In this document: piece after piece, positions 46,290 to 57,510 of the stretch | How the letters are laid out: every line of letters starts with the position of its first letter | Numbering within the stretch: the first letter of the stretch is position 1 | Assembly (NCBI GenBank): GCA_013368315.1 | Contig: JAACJM010000310.1 | Location: 24,250-88,249, forward strand | Source of the DNA: Tetrapyrgos nigripes | Taxonomy: Eukaryota; Basidiomycota; Agaricomycetes; Agaricales; Campanellaceae | Length of the DNA stretch: 64,000 nt | Direction: 5' to 3' | Translations under genes and position numbers: made by a program | The notes under the pieces: generated by a model | The model's input: only the letters and a program-made list of their open reading frames with translations | The model's database searches: none | Told to the model about the DNA's origin: nothing

Positions 46290-46419
46290 GTCTGTTGTGC
46301 TAGGAAAGCCGCAAGACTAGTGCTTGGAGTGGTCGCTATCGTTGTAGCGGTAGTCCTGGTTGTAATGTGAAGACTCGTGAATTACGACACCAAGATCTTC
46401 ATAGCCGCGTCCTACATAA

Positions 46420-47038
46420 CACTGAGCCTCTGAAAAGAGAAGAGGGGGTAGAGGGTTTCGCCAATGTTGAGGGTTTCGCCGAAAGCCGAGGGCGTTACTG
46501 CTACTGGGACAAGGGGGGTTGGACATAGTCATAGTATAGTGGTCGGAGTGGGATAAAATCTTTTGGTATCTCGGTCGCAAAGCAGCGTTGTTCAACCCGA
46601 GACCCATGTTGAGAGCACTTGCGTTTTGGGGAGTGGGTTCGCCGAAGAGGGAGGTGGGGATCATGTTTTCTTCTCCGAGGTTTTTATTTTTGTTGTCAGT
46701 CAAGACAGAGTTGAGGTGTGTATGAAACGAGGGTGGAGGGGATGATTCGAGGGGTTGTTAGACGCAGAGACGCCAGAGGCAGGAAAGGAGGGGATTTTGG
46801 TGTAGGTACAGGTGTAGGCGACGCGTTTCTTCCTCGAGAGGTGGGGGAGGTGGTTTCGACGACGGAGAGGCCTTCTAGTTCCGTGTCTACAAAAAGGATT
46901 AGTAAAAGTAGTAAGAGAAAGTAGACTACAAACCCTTGACCTCTGAGGTGGCAAAAAGTTGGCAATGGGCATCTTAAACCAAAAACAAGCTTGACGATCA
47001 GGTGAACATTGGAGAGACAAACACGGCTGGAAGGACAT
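46420..47038 (-). pseudogene. mS42/Rsm26-like protein, copy 2, truncated
   Basis: The minus strand gives the linker (SLFGEPTPQNASALNMGLGL, then PRYQKILSHSDHYTM) and LNIGETLYPLF, where homology stops. That removes the SOD C-terminal helix. The N-terminal side keeps only IANFLPP before jumping to the linker, so the central SOD domain is deleted. The linker matches copies 1 and 3, and neither MITE is present, which makes it an empty-site control. Confidence 0.75.
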
Positions 47039-47091
47039 TCTGTCCCGCTCTTCTCAGTGTCCCTGCTTGACTGATAATTTCCGTTCAGATT

Positions 47092-47380
47092 ATGGATGTT
47101 CTCAACAAAACCATGGCATTCGTGCCCTGCTTAACCACCAAATATCTGCTCCTGAACTATGAAGACGTGCTCAGGGACCTTGCTCGCGTTATTGCTCAAT
47201 CTTACGACTCGGAATATCATCTCCATCTTGACATTTCACAAACGTTCAAGAACTTGAGAGATGGGCTAGTTTCTGCTATGTACGTACTACTCTGGATTTC
47301 CCAGAATTCTACTGAAGCTTCGTCTTCAGGACTGTATGTCTGCGCGTTGACCGAACAGATGAATAACCACTGACATATTT
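47092..47380 (+). pseudogene. Conserved unknown segment, copy 1
   Basis: The frame reading LLLNYEDVLRDLARVIAQSY and DISQTFKNLRDGLV is conserved with 55500-55690, where one Tyr codon is a stop. Conservation at the protein level suggests an exon of an unidentified gene. Confidence 0.4.
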
Positions 47381-47665
47381 GACTTTGACCTTGGGTTGGG
47401 AATGGGGTTGATCTCGTCCGGTCCGATGTCGATGTCTTGATGTTGTTCCGAGTCTTCTGGGCTTGCGCAACTTGGCAGGATGAGAACTGGAGTCGGAGTC
47501 GGACTCATCCTGTTCTGACGCGAGGCGTTTCCTTTTGCTTGATCGTGAACCCGGTACCTGTGACGATGAGCGAGGATTCCAGAGAAAGAGAAGGGGTAGA
47601 CGTGAGGGTGGATATGTCTTTCGTCTTAACCTTAGCCTAGGCCTCGAGACAGTACCTCTTAACAA
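47309..47665 (-). CDS. Unidentified basic Ser/Arg-rich frame
   Basis: A 118-codon minus frame with SRSSKRKRLASEQDESDSDS, resembling a disordered nuclear-protein tail. No paralog or domain supports it. Confidence 0.25.
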   Translation of the reverse strand: MLRGTVSRPRLRLRRKTYPPSRLPLLFLWNPRSSSQVPGSRSSKRKRLASEQDESDSDSSSHPAKLRKPRRLGTTSRHRHRTGRDQPHSQPKVKVKYVSGYSSVRSTRRHTVLKTKLQ

Positions 47666-48591
47666 ACTCGACCAATTTCTGGTTCATATCTGACCGATTA
47701 CATCCGGAAAGACGTTGGCGAAAGTGCAAAGATCATGGACGGCTTGAGAGAGTTGGGCAAGAGTGAGGTCATGATCACTCTCTCCGAGTCCGTCAACCCT
47801 CAGGCTGCCACTGGGTCTATGAAAACCGAGCAGAGAAACGAGGAAGATGGGGGTAGATCATTGCGAGGGGGGTAACTAGAGTAGTGCGTAGAGGTCAGAC
47901 AAAAAGAAAAAGGAAAAATCACAATTCCCGAATGTCAAACTCACCTTGCCAAATTCTGAAGAAACAAATGGTTTCCTCAGCTCTTCATCTTTTATCAATT
48001 CAACGAGAAAAGTCTTCAAAATATCCCTTCGAAACTCGTCTGGTACTTCAGGCCCATTCAGGAGCAGCGTGCTTCGTTCCTGTGCCTATGCCTTACTGCT
48101 AGTCCTCCCCACCCCACCCTCATCCCCCACCCTCATCCCCCTCCCAAGTGGGCCATGGCCACCTCGAAATAATACCCCCCGCGCAAAAATCCTAAAGCCT
48201 TTCCTCTCGACTTCTCCCACTTCAATTCTGCACGCGCCAGAGTCTGCGGGGGTAATGTGTCGATTGAGGATATGGGATGTGTTGGTGACTTGGAAGATTT
48301 CGGCTTGGAATGCGCTGCGAGTGACGTGAGTAAGAAGTAGGTGAGTTTAGAGGGAAAAGAAAAGAGAAGAAGCTGCGACGAAAGTGTGAGAAAGACAAGC
48401 ATCTTATTCCTGAACGCGTGGTAGCGGTACTAAGTACTAGACTGTAGACAATCAAAAAGTGTATGTATGTAGTACTAAAGCCGCTATAACAAGAATCAGA
48501 TAGTAGGTCATATCGTAAAACATTGTATCGTTTGCATTGATTGAAGGCTGGTTGTAATTTGAAAGTAAGTAGATGCAGAGGCTGATTGACT
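47666..48591. other. Junction between left and right units
   Basis: No reliable gene. A minus frame at 48133-48402 contains a plausible coding patch (LKWEKSRGKALGFLRGG) but no identified domain. The right unit begins at about 48592. Confidence 0.35.
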
Positions 48592-49846
48592 ACCATGTTT
48601 GGATGCATAGTGTTTCAAGGGCAGATCCCATCGTTTATACAAGTCAAAAAAGTCCATTACTGTCCCGTCAACGAGTCCGATGCCTTCAACGACAAGAGGA
48701 ACTCGAGAGGAACGTCGCAAGAGTAAGGTTGAATTAGATAAGCAGCGTCATCGTCATATTTTGTCTTCCAAGTCTCTCTCTCATATCCCTGTTCGAAAAG
48801 CCTGTCCTATTCCAATTGCCCCTTTCAGAATAAGGCCACCTTTCAAGATTATCGCAACGCTTCTCAATTCTGTCCAGTTGATAACTCGGAGGGCATTCAA
48901 TCAAAATCAACCTCGTTTTTCCGCGTTTTCTTCAAGGTGGCGTTATTTTCAGTACTTGGCGTCAAGACATGCTATGTCGGTTTGCCCTTTGAGCCACGTT
49001 GAGACACATTCAGAGTGACCTGTGGATTATGATCGTTGGTGAGTATTGCAAGAGTTCAACTTCAACGCCGTGCATCCTAGACCCACTGTCAAGACTTCAT
49101 GCCAAGTTTGACCTCGAATATTTATCTATCTTATTATCAGGATGCGTGTAGAACTTCGCTGGTGGTCGACTCGTCGTGGACCTTCAGGGCTTGAGCAAGG
49201 CCGTGTTATTATGGGCTAGGATAATTGTTCAAGAGAGGATAACGATATTGCCTATATCCAGAACAGCCGTTGGGCAGAAACCTATCAAGTCGCGAGGAAT
49301 TGGGATCTCAGGATCTAGAATGTTGAGGGTTCGTGGACGGTAATGCCAGAGATGCAGATGGACAATTTTTGGACGAGGTTTAGGATAGAGCGAAGAGTTG
49401 GAGATTGGCTGGATGCGTGAGAGATCGTGAGTTTGGTTTCATCTTATCATGTCGTATGTAATTTGAATCACTTTCCTAGTACAGTGCGCATTACCCGTGT
49501 TGACGCCGAATCATTTATTTATTGTCATACTTGAAGAGTTGAAATGTACTCGAAATGTACTCGCCCTCGATGCAGGGCTAATGCACGGGTTTAATTTGAC
49601 AATTTTTACACTTCTTCGGACTCCTCGCGTCGGTCGCCTGCCCACTATCCTTGTCCCTACTGAACCCTGGTCTGGCAGTACATCTCCTTGTATTTGTCCT
49701 GTCCATCTGTCATGAGAGGCGTCCAATGGAAGTGCTGGCCAAATTTTAATTCGGAACATCATGCTTGACATGCGTCTTGGTGACACATTGCAAACGAGCT
49801 TCTCGTTCTCGTTACTACAAACATTCCCTTGTTCACTACTATCACC
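48592..49846 (+). repeat. Duplicated 5' flank of DUF6535-ankyrin gene, right copy
   Basis: Colinear with 125-1863 but about 480 bp shorter. It ends at the conserved ATG of copy B. Confidence 0.7.
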
Positions 49847-52800
49847 ATGAGCAAGCCAGCATCGCCGACAGACACCTCCCCATCCCCTCCGAACAGCACA
49901 ATATCCCAAAGAACTCCAACTCCTCCGAACATTCCTTCAGTTGTACAGAGCAGTACGGATGATACCCATACCCAGGCAGGCATGAGACAGCGTCAGTCCA
50001 CTGGAAAAGTTTTTGATGGGGCAGCAGGTAGTGGAAATGGGGGCCAGGGAATTCGCGATGGTGAGTCTGTCGCTGGGTGCTATCGGTCAACGATACTGAT
50101 TGTGACGCCCAGAAGTCCCCTTGTCTCAGTCTGTTCCCACCGACGCTACCAACGTCGCAAAGAACCCAGAGCCAGCCGCTGGTTTTGATGAAGGGATAGA
50201 TACGACCACTGCGCTGTCGCGTCAGTCTACTCGACGTGCTGCTGTTGGTACCAGTGATATGGGTTCCCAGCGTTCCTTGAAACATAGTCATACTGCCAGT
50301 GAGGTAGACGCCGATGGCACTTCCAGGTGTATGTTTTGTTTGTCTCGTTTTAGTGGACGTATACTTGGATACTAAATACCCTTCCAGTCAGGCATAACTC
50401 GATGGAATTGCAGTCTTCCTATGTGGCGAACAAATGTATGTAATGGCCTTGGTCCTTTCTTTCATATCCATGACCATTATCTGTAGCCGGCGAGGAGAGG
50501 GTTTCGCACCGTGTACTGGATAGGCGTCAGAGCCAAGGTTAGTAACACGCACTCTCATGATGTTTGTTTTAAGTATACTAACTAGGCATCATCGGTCAGA
50601 GAGCGATGAGGGGACAACAAACGCGTCTCATCGAGACGATGGCAAGAATCCAGACCGTATCAATGTACCGACTCTCAACAGTGAGTAATGCTAACCTTCT
50701 GTCAGGGAAAGCTTAACTGACAACGATAATTCCAGACGCTACTGATGGGATTGGTCAATGTCCGTCCACCTCTTCAGTACATGAGTCAACCAACGGAGGT
50801 GAGGTTTGATTCTATTATCTCTTTCATAAGTTGTTGATGGTTGATGGCTTGGGCAGAATATAAGAGTGGGACGGATGATCCATATCAGAACACCCCTGCC
50901 CCGGAAAATACGAAAAGCCCAAAGTCATCTGGTTATAGGGGTACGGGAAACCAGCAACAGCCGGCTCGACAACCTACAGTCCTGGACCGACTTGCAATGA
51001 AATCAGAACCTCAGCCGAGTCACCCGTCATCTTCATACAGTGGTGAGTATCCCTGTGAAGGCTCTTAAGTGCTGGACTAATCCTTTTAATCAAATAGAAT
51101 ACAGGAACTACGACTATACTAAAAAGTATCCTGTGGATGAGCTCGGGAAAGAAGTCAGCAAGAATGCTCGGGTCTGGAAGGTTTACTTAGATGAGGCTGA
51201 GGAAACTGACAGGGAGATGTTGAGTGGATTCAGAGATACACTCGACGCTCTCCTGGTGTTTGTGAGTGCCATTATATCTCTAGAGAATCCACTGCTGACT
51301 CGTGTACTAGGCGGCGCTCTTTTCCGCGGTAGTAACATCCTTTGTAATCTCCACCGTCGAATCTCTCCAACCAGATTACAGTCAAATCACAGCGATGCTC
51401 CTGGTTGAGCAAAACCTGCTTCTTCGTGCTGCCGGGAATCCCACTGCTATTGGCAATGTTAAAACTGCGTTGGTCAACCTGGACAGCGCAGACGCGAGTA
51501 CTGCTGATCTCTGGATCAACGGTCTCTTCTTCAGCAGTTTGTCATTGTCATTGGCTACAGCTCTCCTCTCTGTGCTTGTCAAGCAATGGCTTCAAGCATA
51601 TTCCTCCTCCCTCCCCACCGGTAATGCTCGCGAGCGTGCCAAGATCCACTAGTTTCGATATGCTGGACTCACAGATTGGAAAGTCCCACAAATCATTGGA
51701 ACTCTTCCCATCATCCTCCATGCTTCCCTTGGTCTATTTATGGCAGGGTTCTCACTGTATGTTTCAGAGCTTCAGCCCTCACTGTGCTGGATAGTTGTCT
51801 CTGTCACAGCCATCTCCTTCCTGATGTACCTGGGGAGCATTGTCATTCCGGTTGTCATCACCGTTCAATGTCCATACAGAATTCCACTACTTTTTGTCCC
51901 TCTCAATTTCATCATTTTCTTTCCTCTCCAAATTGGCGAATACCTTTGGAGAAGGGTCAGATACTATTGGCAGAGACGTCAGTGTCCATGGATGTCTATT
52001 CCACAGTGGCCCTCTCTTCCTAGTAATTCCATACAAGCTGCAGAAGCCACATTTCTGAAGCCCAATGGTTATGATAGTTGGCATTCTAGATGGAACACAT
52101 CCCTTCTTCATAACCCATACACTCGTCATCACTCTATCCTGGCTGACTGCATCAAATGGCTACAATCCCTGCAATCAAATGATTCAATGCAGGACATTGT
52201 AGGTCAGGCTCTGCATGGAATCATGAAGGAGCACATCATTAGAGAGGACAATGGGAAGCTGCAATATTTTCGTCCAGCTCTGAAATGCTACATCGACAAC
52301 CTTGACTTGAAATTGATTCTGAGCTGGATATTGAGCACACCTCGAATTGGCAATGAAGAGTATAAAACATCTCTGCGCACAGAATGGGAAAAGGCTCGAG
52401 CAAAGTTTCATGGCTTTCCTCAAGTGGAATTGGAGGGTGGTCTGATAGATGAAGCTAAGAGTGGAAATTTGCATCATGTTAAATTCCTGATTGCAATGGG
52501 GGCAGATGTTAATGCTGAGGGAGGGGACTATGGGTTTGCATTGCAGGCAGCAGCATACCATGGACACATGGAGATTGTCAGATATCTTGTGGAGAAAGGA
52601 GCAGATGTTAATGCTGAGGGAGGGCACTTTGTGTTTGCATTGCAGGCAGCGGCAGGTTATGGACACCTGGAGATTGTCAGATATCTTGTGGAGAAAGGAG
52701 CAGATGTTAATGCTGAGGGAGGGTACTTTGGGTTTGCATTGCAGGCAGCAGCAGCTAATGGACACCTGGAGATTGTCAGATATCTTGTGGAGAAAGGAGC

Positions 52801-53102
52801 AGATGTTAATGCTGAGGGAGGGTACTTTGGTTTGCATTGCAGGCAGCAGCAGTTATGGGACACCTAGAGATTGTCAGATATCTTGTGGAGAAAGGAGCAG
52901 ATGTTAATGCTAAGGGAGGGTACTTTGGGTTTGGATTGCAGGCAGCAGCAGCTGGGGACACCTGGAGATTGTCAGATATCTTGTAGAGAAAGGAGCAGAT
53001 GTTAATCCTTGGGGAGGGTTATGGGGATCTGCTCTCACCACAGCATATAATCGTGGTCGTAGCCAGATTGCTGAATATCTGGTATCTAAAGGAGCAATTT
53101 GA
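49847..53102 (+). pseudogene. DUF6535 and ankyrin protein, copy B (broken)
   Basis: The exon-intron plan of copy A is retained: the same ATG, short phase-1 exons and a last exon starting at 51311. The first eight exons still read open. The last exon has a TAG at 51650-51652 where copy A encodes Gln. It then reads through the DUF6535 membrane segments and ankyrin repeats, with 1-nt losses near 52829 and 52949 inside the repeats. The remaining frame ends at 53102. Copy B has fewer intact ankyrin units in frame but keeps many CpGs lost from copy A. A truncated product of the disordered head plus part of DUF6535 cannot be excluded. Confidence 0.8.
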
Positions 53103-53375
53103 GTACCCAAATAGTTACCTGCAAGTAGATGTTTAATAATATTAAGGGCCCTGGCAGGGTCCAGACAGGGTTGCTTTTAGCATTATGTATGTGTAAAGGA
53201 CAGCCTAGGAAATAAAGATTAAGAGAGTAGTAATACCCGAACGGCAATTGTGTCGCCTCGCAGACACATGATGCTATCAATACAGGTCTGTCACCTTCAA
53301 CAACTACACATAACTTGTGTTGTGTATTAGACCAAGACGGATGTGTATGCTAAATGTAATTTTGAAAAAAGAGAC

Positions 53376-54716
53376 CTAATTAACCTCCTTCGCAACACCA
53401 TCCCATCCCTTAAATCCCCCAAGCCCACTCTCCACCACCTGCTCATGCCTCCTCCACTGTCCAATGCTCATACACCAAACTAACCCTCTCCCAATCAACC
53501 ACACTCCAAAACTCTTTAATCCAAGCTTCCTTACCCCATACGCCATAACCTGCACTTGTCCATGCGTGTTCGTGGACGGAGAGACAGAAGAGGGGGTAGA
53601 GGGTTTCGCCAATGTTGAGGGTAGATGAGAGGCCTAGGGCGTTAGTGGTACTGCTACTGGGACCAGAGGGTTTGGACATAGCCATAGTATAGTGGTTGGA
53701 GCGGGATAAAGTCCTTTGGTATCTCGGTGTAAAAGCAGCGTTGTTCAACCCGAGACCCATGTTGAAAGAACTTGTGTTTTTGGGGAGTGGGCTCATCGAA
53801 GAGAGAGGTGGGGATCATGTTTTCTTCTCCGAGGTTTTTGTTGTTCTTGTCAGTCAAGGAAGGAGTTGAAGTGTGTATGAAATGAGGGTGAAGGGGGTGA
53901 TTCAAGGGGTTGTTAGATGCAGAGACACCAGAGGCAGGAGAGGAAGGCAAGACACCTGGAGGAGGGGATTTTGGTGTCGGTGCGGGTGTAGGCGACGTGT
54001 TTGCTTCACTTTAGCCTTCATAATCCTCAATCTTCTCCCCTGCTATCATCTCAGCCAACTTCTCTGTCCACTCTCACATATACGGATCCCCCTTCATCAA
54101 CGGATCCCCTCTATCATACTGCAACATCCCACTCCCCATCAACAACTTGGAATGCCCCATATACGTCTGACTCCTCACCAAAAGCGTCCCTGGCCCAAAC
54201 GTTGGTATGACAGCTGTGTTTCCAGCAGTGTCAGTGATGAACCAGATGTAGCCGTTGGTAAACATGCCCATGGCAGCTGCAGAAAAGGCAGATTTGAGTT
54301 GGGCGAGGGAGCTGTGTTGTAAGCAGATTTGGGTGAAGAGGTGGGAGGAAATGAGGTGTTGGTGGGGGGGGGGAGGTGTTTGGGGGAGGGGGGAGAGCTG
54401 TGAAAGGACGAAGTGGTCGTTGAGGAAGCGTAGTTGAAGGCGAGGACAAAGGAGCGTTCGGGGGTGGCACAGATGATGGTGTCAACGATGGAGAGGCCTT
54501 CGTCTAGAAAAGGCTTTAGTAAAAGTAGTGAAAAGTAAAAGATGTACACACCCTTGACCTCTTCATTCAGCCTCTATAACAACCCCTGCTGTTAGTCCAC
54601 CGCGACGACCTTGTACGCAGGAGGCAAAAAGTTGGTCAAGTCTTGGTCGATACGTGTACGCAGTGGAGGAATGTCGTGCAGAGCGCGTCTGCCTAGAAAG
54701 CGACTTGAAGTCGTAA
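53376..54716 (-). pseudogene. mS42/Rsm26-like SOD-fold protein, copy 3 (no insertions)
   Basis: Minus-strand order: RRALHDIPPLRTRIDQDLTN and FLPPAYKVVAVD, stop, QQGLL, stop, RLNEEVK; intron; ERSFVLAFNYAS; LKSAFSAAAMGMFTNGYIW; ITDTAGNTAVIPTFGPGTLL; MGHSKLLMGSGM; the linker; then YPLFCLSVHEHAWTSAGYGV and WIKEFWSVVDWERV. VHEHAW corresponds to the DxWEHAYY SOD signature. Stops lie at 54592-54594 and 54574-54576, and frameshifts occur in the poly-Pro tract near 54370 and near 53775. With no transposon inside, it is the reference for the empty sites of copy 1. The match to SOD plus the mitoribosomal-type N-terminus supports mS42/mS43. Confidence 0.8.
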
Positions 54717-55460
54717 ATGGACGCATTCTGGATACGTTGACTTTGGTTTCTTCACCTGATGCAGCTTTGACTTGGAGGGTGAATTCGGTGTCAGCGATGC
54801 CATGGTCAGAGTCTAAATTTGTTTCAAGTGAGAAAACGTCGAATAAATGCGAGGTGAGAGAAAGCAGAAAGGATGCGTAGCAGTGGATTTGCTAGCAGAA
54901 CAAGCTTGTCCATCGGATGAACATTGGAGACAGATTACTGAGGGTGAACCAATGTGAGAGTTGCTTGGGAGGACATTTATTTTTAGCTGCATCCACTTGG
55001 ATTTCGTCGTCAACATCCTTGGTCCTCGATTGCGCAACAGTATACACGGCGACCACTGAGATCAAGCTGATTTACAGGTGCGTACTATTCCATAGATTGG
55101 GTCATTTGCAAAGATGAAATGCTCTTTAGGGATTTCAGGCCTTTGCTTCCAGCTTCACGCTCGTATGAAGCTGCGCCAAAATGCCTTTTCGGTTTTTTGG
55201 ATCTGCCAGGAGTATCTGAGTTGTAGTCAGTCAGTTGAGGGAATCCAACACTGGGAGTGTTCTGTCCTTGCTTCAAGTTCGACGTCCACCGTACAGACAC
55301 GGCAGAGTGATCGCTGTCCAAAAGTCGGTGGAAAGAAGTGGGTAGACTGCAGATTTGAATGCTAGCTTCGCTTCTGTTCCTGTGGATCCTTTACGTCTCT
55401 TTTCTCAGTGCAAGTCTGCCGATATAATGTCTCTGCTTGACTGATAATTTCCATTCAGAT
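54717..55460. other. Spacer upstream of mS42-like copy 3
   Basis: On the minus strand a short frame (ADTEFTLQVKAASGEETKV) runs into the mS42-like N-terminus and could be its first exon or a neighbour. The plus-strand frames 54917-55365 have no domain. Bases near 54985-55080 match 8459-8560. Confidence 0.35.
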
Positions 55461-55725
55461 TGAGCAAAACCCTGGCATTCCATGTCCCGTTTAATCACTG
55501 TCAGATATCTGCTCCTGAACTACGAAGACGTACTCAGGGATCTTGCTCGCATTAGTGCTCAATCTTAAGACTCGGAATATGATCTTCATCTTGACATTTC
55601 ACAAACGTTCAAGAACTTGAGAGATGGGCTAGTTCCTGCTATGTACGTACTACTCTGGACTTTCCGGAATTTTACTGAAGCTTCGTATGTCTGTGTTGAC
55701 CAAACAGATGAATACCCACTGACAT
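55461..55725 (+). pseudogene. Conserved unknown segment, copy 2
   Basis: The same reading as 47092-47380 (LLLNYEDVLRDLARISAQS, stop, DSEYDLHLDISQTFKNLRD). The stop is TAA at about 55566. Confidence 0.4.
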
Positions 55726-57340
55726 TTCTCATATGCAGCGCTGTTCTTCAACTTCCTCCCAATCTCTCTGGTCCTGTTGACCGACGCTTTTGGTAATCAA
55801 GCAGTTCATATCGCACCTGAAGCCTTCAACACTTCCTCTGCAGAGTTTGAAGACTAGATTAATGTTTGGGAAGCTGCTTTCCCTGATGGCATCACTGCAG
55901 TTGGTTCGTACAGCTCAATTTGCCATGGATTGCCTTGACATCAGCTCGACGGAGCGATTGTGTTGAGCATCAATGGCGACAATCCCTTCATCGCTGCTGA
56001 CGCGACCACTAAGATTACAGGGGCTTGGGAACTCGTCAGAATTGGTGAGCGTTACCTGTTCAAATGATATTGTGATGCTTTCTAACCTCTGTTTCGTGTC
56101 AAGATCGTTCTCCAGTTACCAATATTTGGGAAGTTGGAATTACATTTGCGCAACAGTCCCTTCCTCTTAATGACTCGGTCACTCTCAAAGTCCAGTGTGT
56201 AAACAAGGCTAAGACTGATACAAATTACGTTGGTTTCCTTTCTTTCTTGGGTTTATACATCATCTTATACCACTTTTTCCAACAGCTACCCTACCGATCC
56301 TGTACTATTGAGACAAAACCTACCACATTCACTGACACTGCTTCCTGACGTTCAGGAAATTGGCTCGTCCAAAACTCCGATGACCTGCAACAACACTCTC
56401 TGACCCGACCACAACCATCAACAGCAGCAATCATCGACACTGATGGACCCCAAGAGCTCCTCAATGTCATGCTCGATACACTCCCCCTCAGCAATGTAGC
56501 TTTCCCAGACAGATTGACCCCTCCTCAAAATCGTCCCAGCTTCTCGAGCGAAACTGCGTTTTCATACTCGAAGATGGTATCACTGGGATTTTGGTCGTCA
56601 CCACTTTTACTTTGTTCCGTCTTGCTAACATACAGGACGATCTAGCGAGAGGACTGCAAGGTTGAAGGATAGCGCCAGAAATGGTATAACGCGTTCCAAT
56701 CACTGGCTTCATTGGATTGTAAGTTTTACTACGCAATTCTTCCCAGTGGTCTATCAACCAATTAATTATTTCATTCACTTTAGCTCGCCGGTCTCAAGAA
56801 CACTACAGAACCTTTAGGTCCTTCTCGGTACCAAGATACGTGCAGGAACTCTGGCTCAACTTGTGGTCGAAAGCATCATCGCAAACAACGCCGATCCTTC
56901 TGTATCCTCTCCTTTTAACCCTCGCCACTGGACCAATGACAATAATGTTCATATCACTGCCGATTTGACTTTATGGATCCTGTTTTAGAAGAGACGATCA
57001 ACAGCCATCCTGATCCTTTCTTTCAGAGGTATGCTACTGGTTGTCGTTGACTTGCAAACATCTCACATGGCTGTGTCTCTGAAAGACTTGGAACTGACTG
57101 TCCCACACTGCATGTTGTGGTAGGGCCACACCTTCGCTCTAGATGGTTAGTAGTGATCATAGATTTTCGTTGTCTTCCTTAAACCTCAAATCTGCTTGCA
57201 GCTTTCTACGACTTGACTCCCACTGGTGTCACCAACTTCTCCATTGTAAAAGCTGGCAGTGCTATCCAAATCACGGACTTTGGCGGCTAGGTATGTTCGA
57301 TTCAGTCTGACCACTTTCTGTACTTACTCAAAACATAACA
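55726..57340 (+). pseudogene. Unidentified multi-exon pseudogene, 5' part
   Basis: Plus-strand pieces read like exons with short introns: FGNQAVHIAPEAFNTSSAEF, LDGAIVLSINGDNPFIAADA, WELVRI (intron), SPVTNIWEVGITFAQQSLPL, IRAGTLAQLVVESIIANNAD, FYDLTPTGVTNFSIVKAGSA. Several stops interrupt them. I do not recognise the family. They could derive from more than one gene. The hAT element at 57349 sits in the intron after the last piece. Confidence 0.4.
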
Positions 57341-57510
57341 GATGTTGCTAGGGAACAGCACGGGGCTCCCACGGGGAAAAAATTCTGACCCGTCCCCGTC
57401 CCCGTCAAAACCCGTCCCCGCCCTCGCGGGTCACAGATAACGACGGGGTGGATGGGTCTGAGACAAAACCCACGGGTTCACGGGTATATAGTACGGGTTC
57501 ACGTATATAG

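Noticed and set aside
56890..57000. RasGEF N-terminal motif (IRAGTLAQLV)
   Set aside because: Only a short resemblance; flanking residues do not follow the domain.
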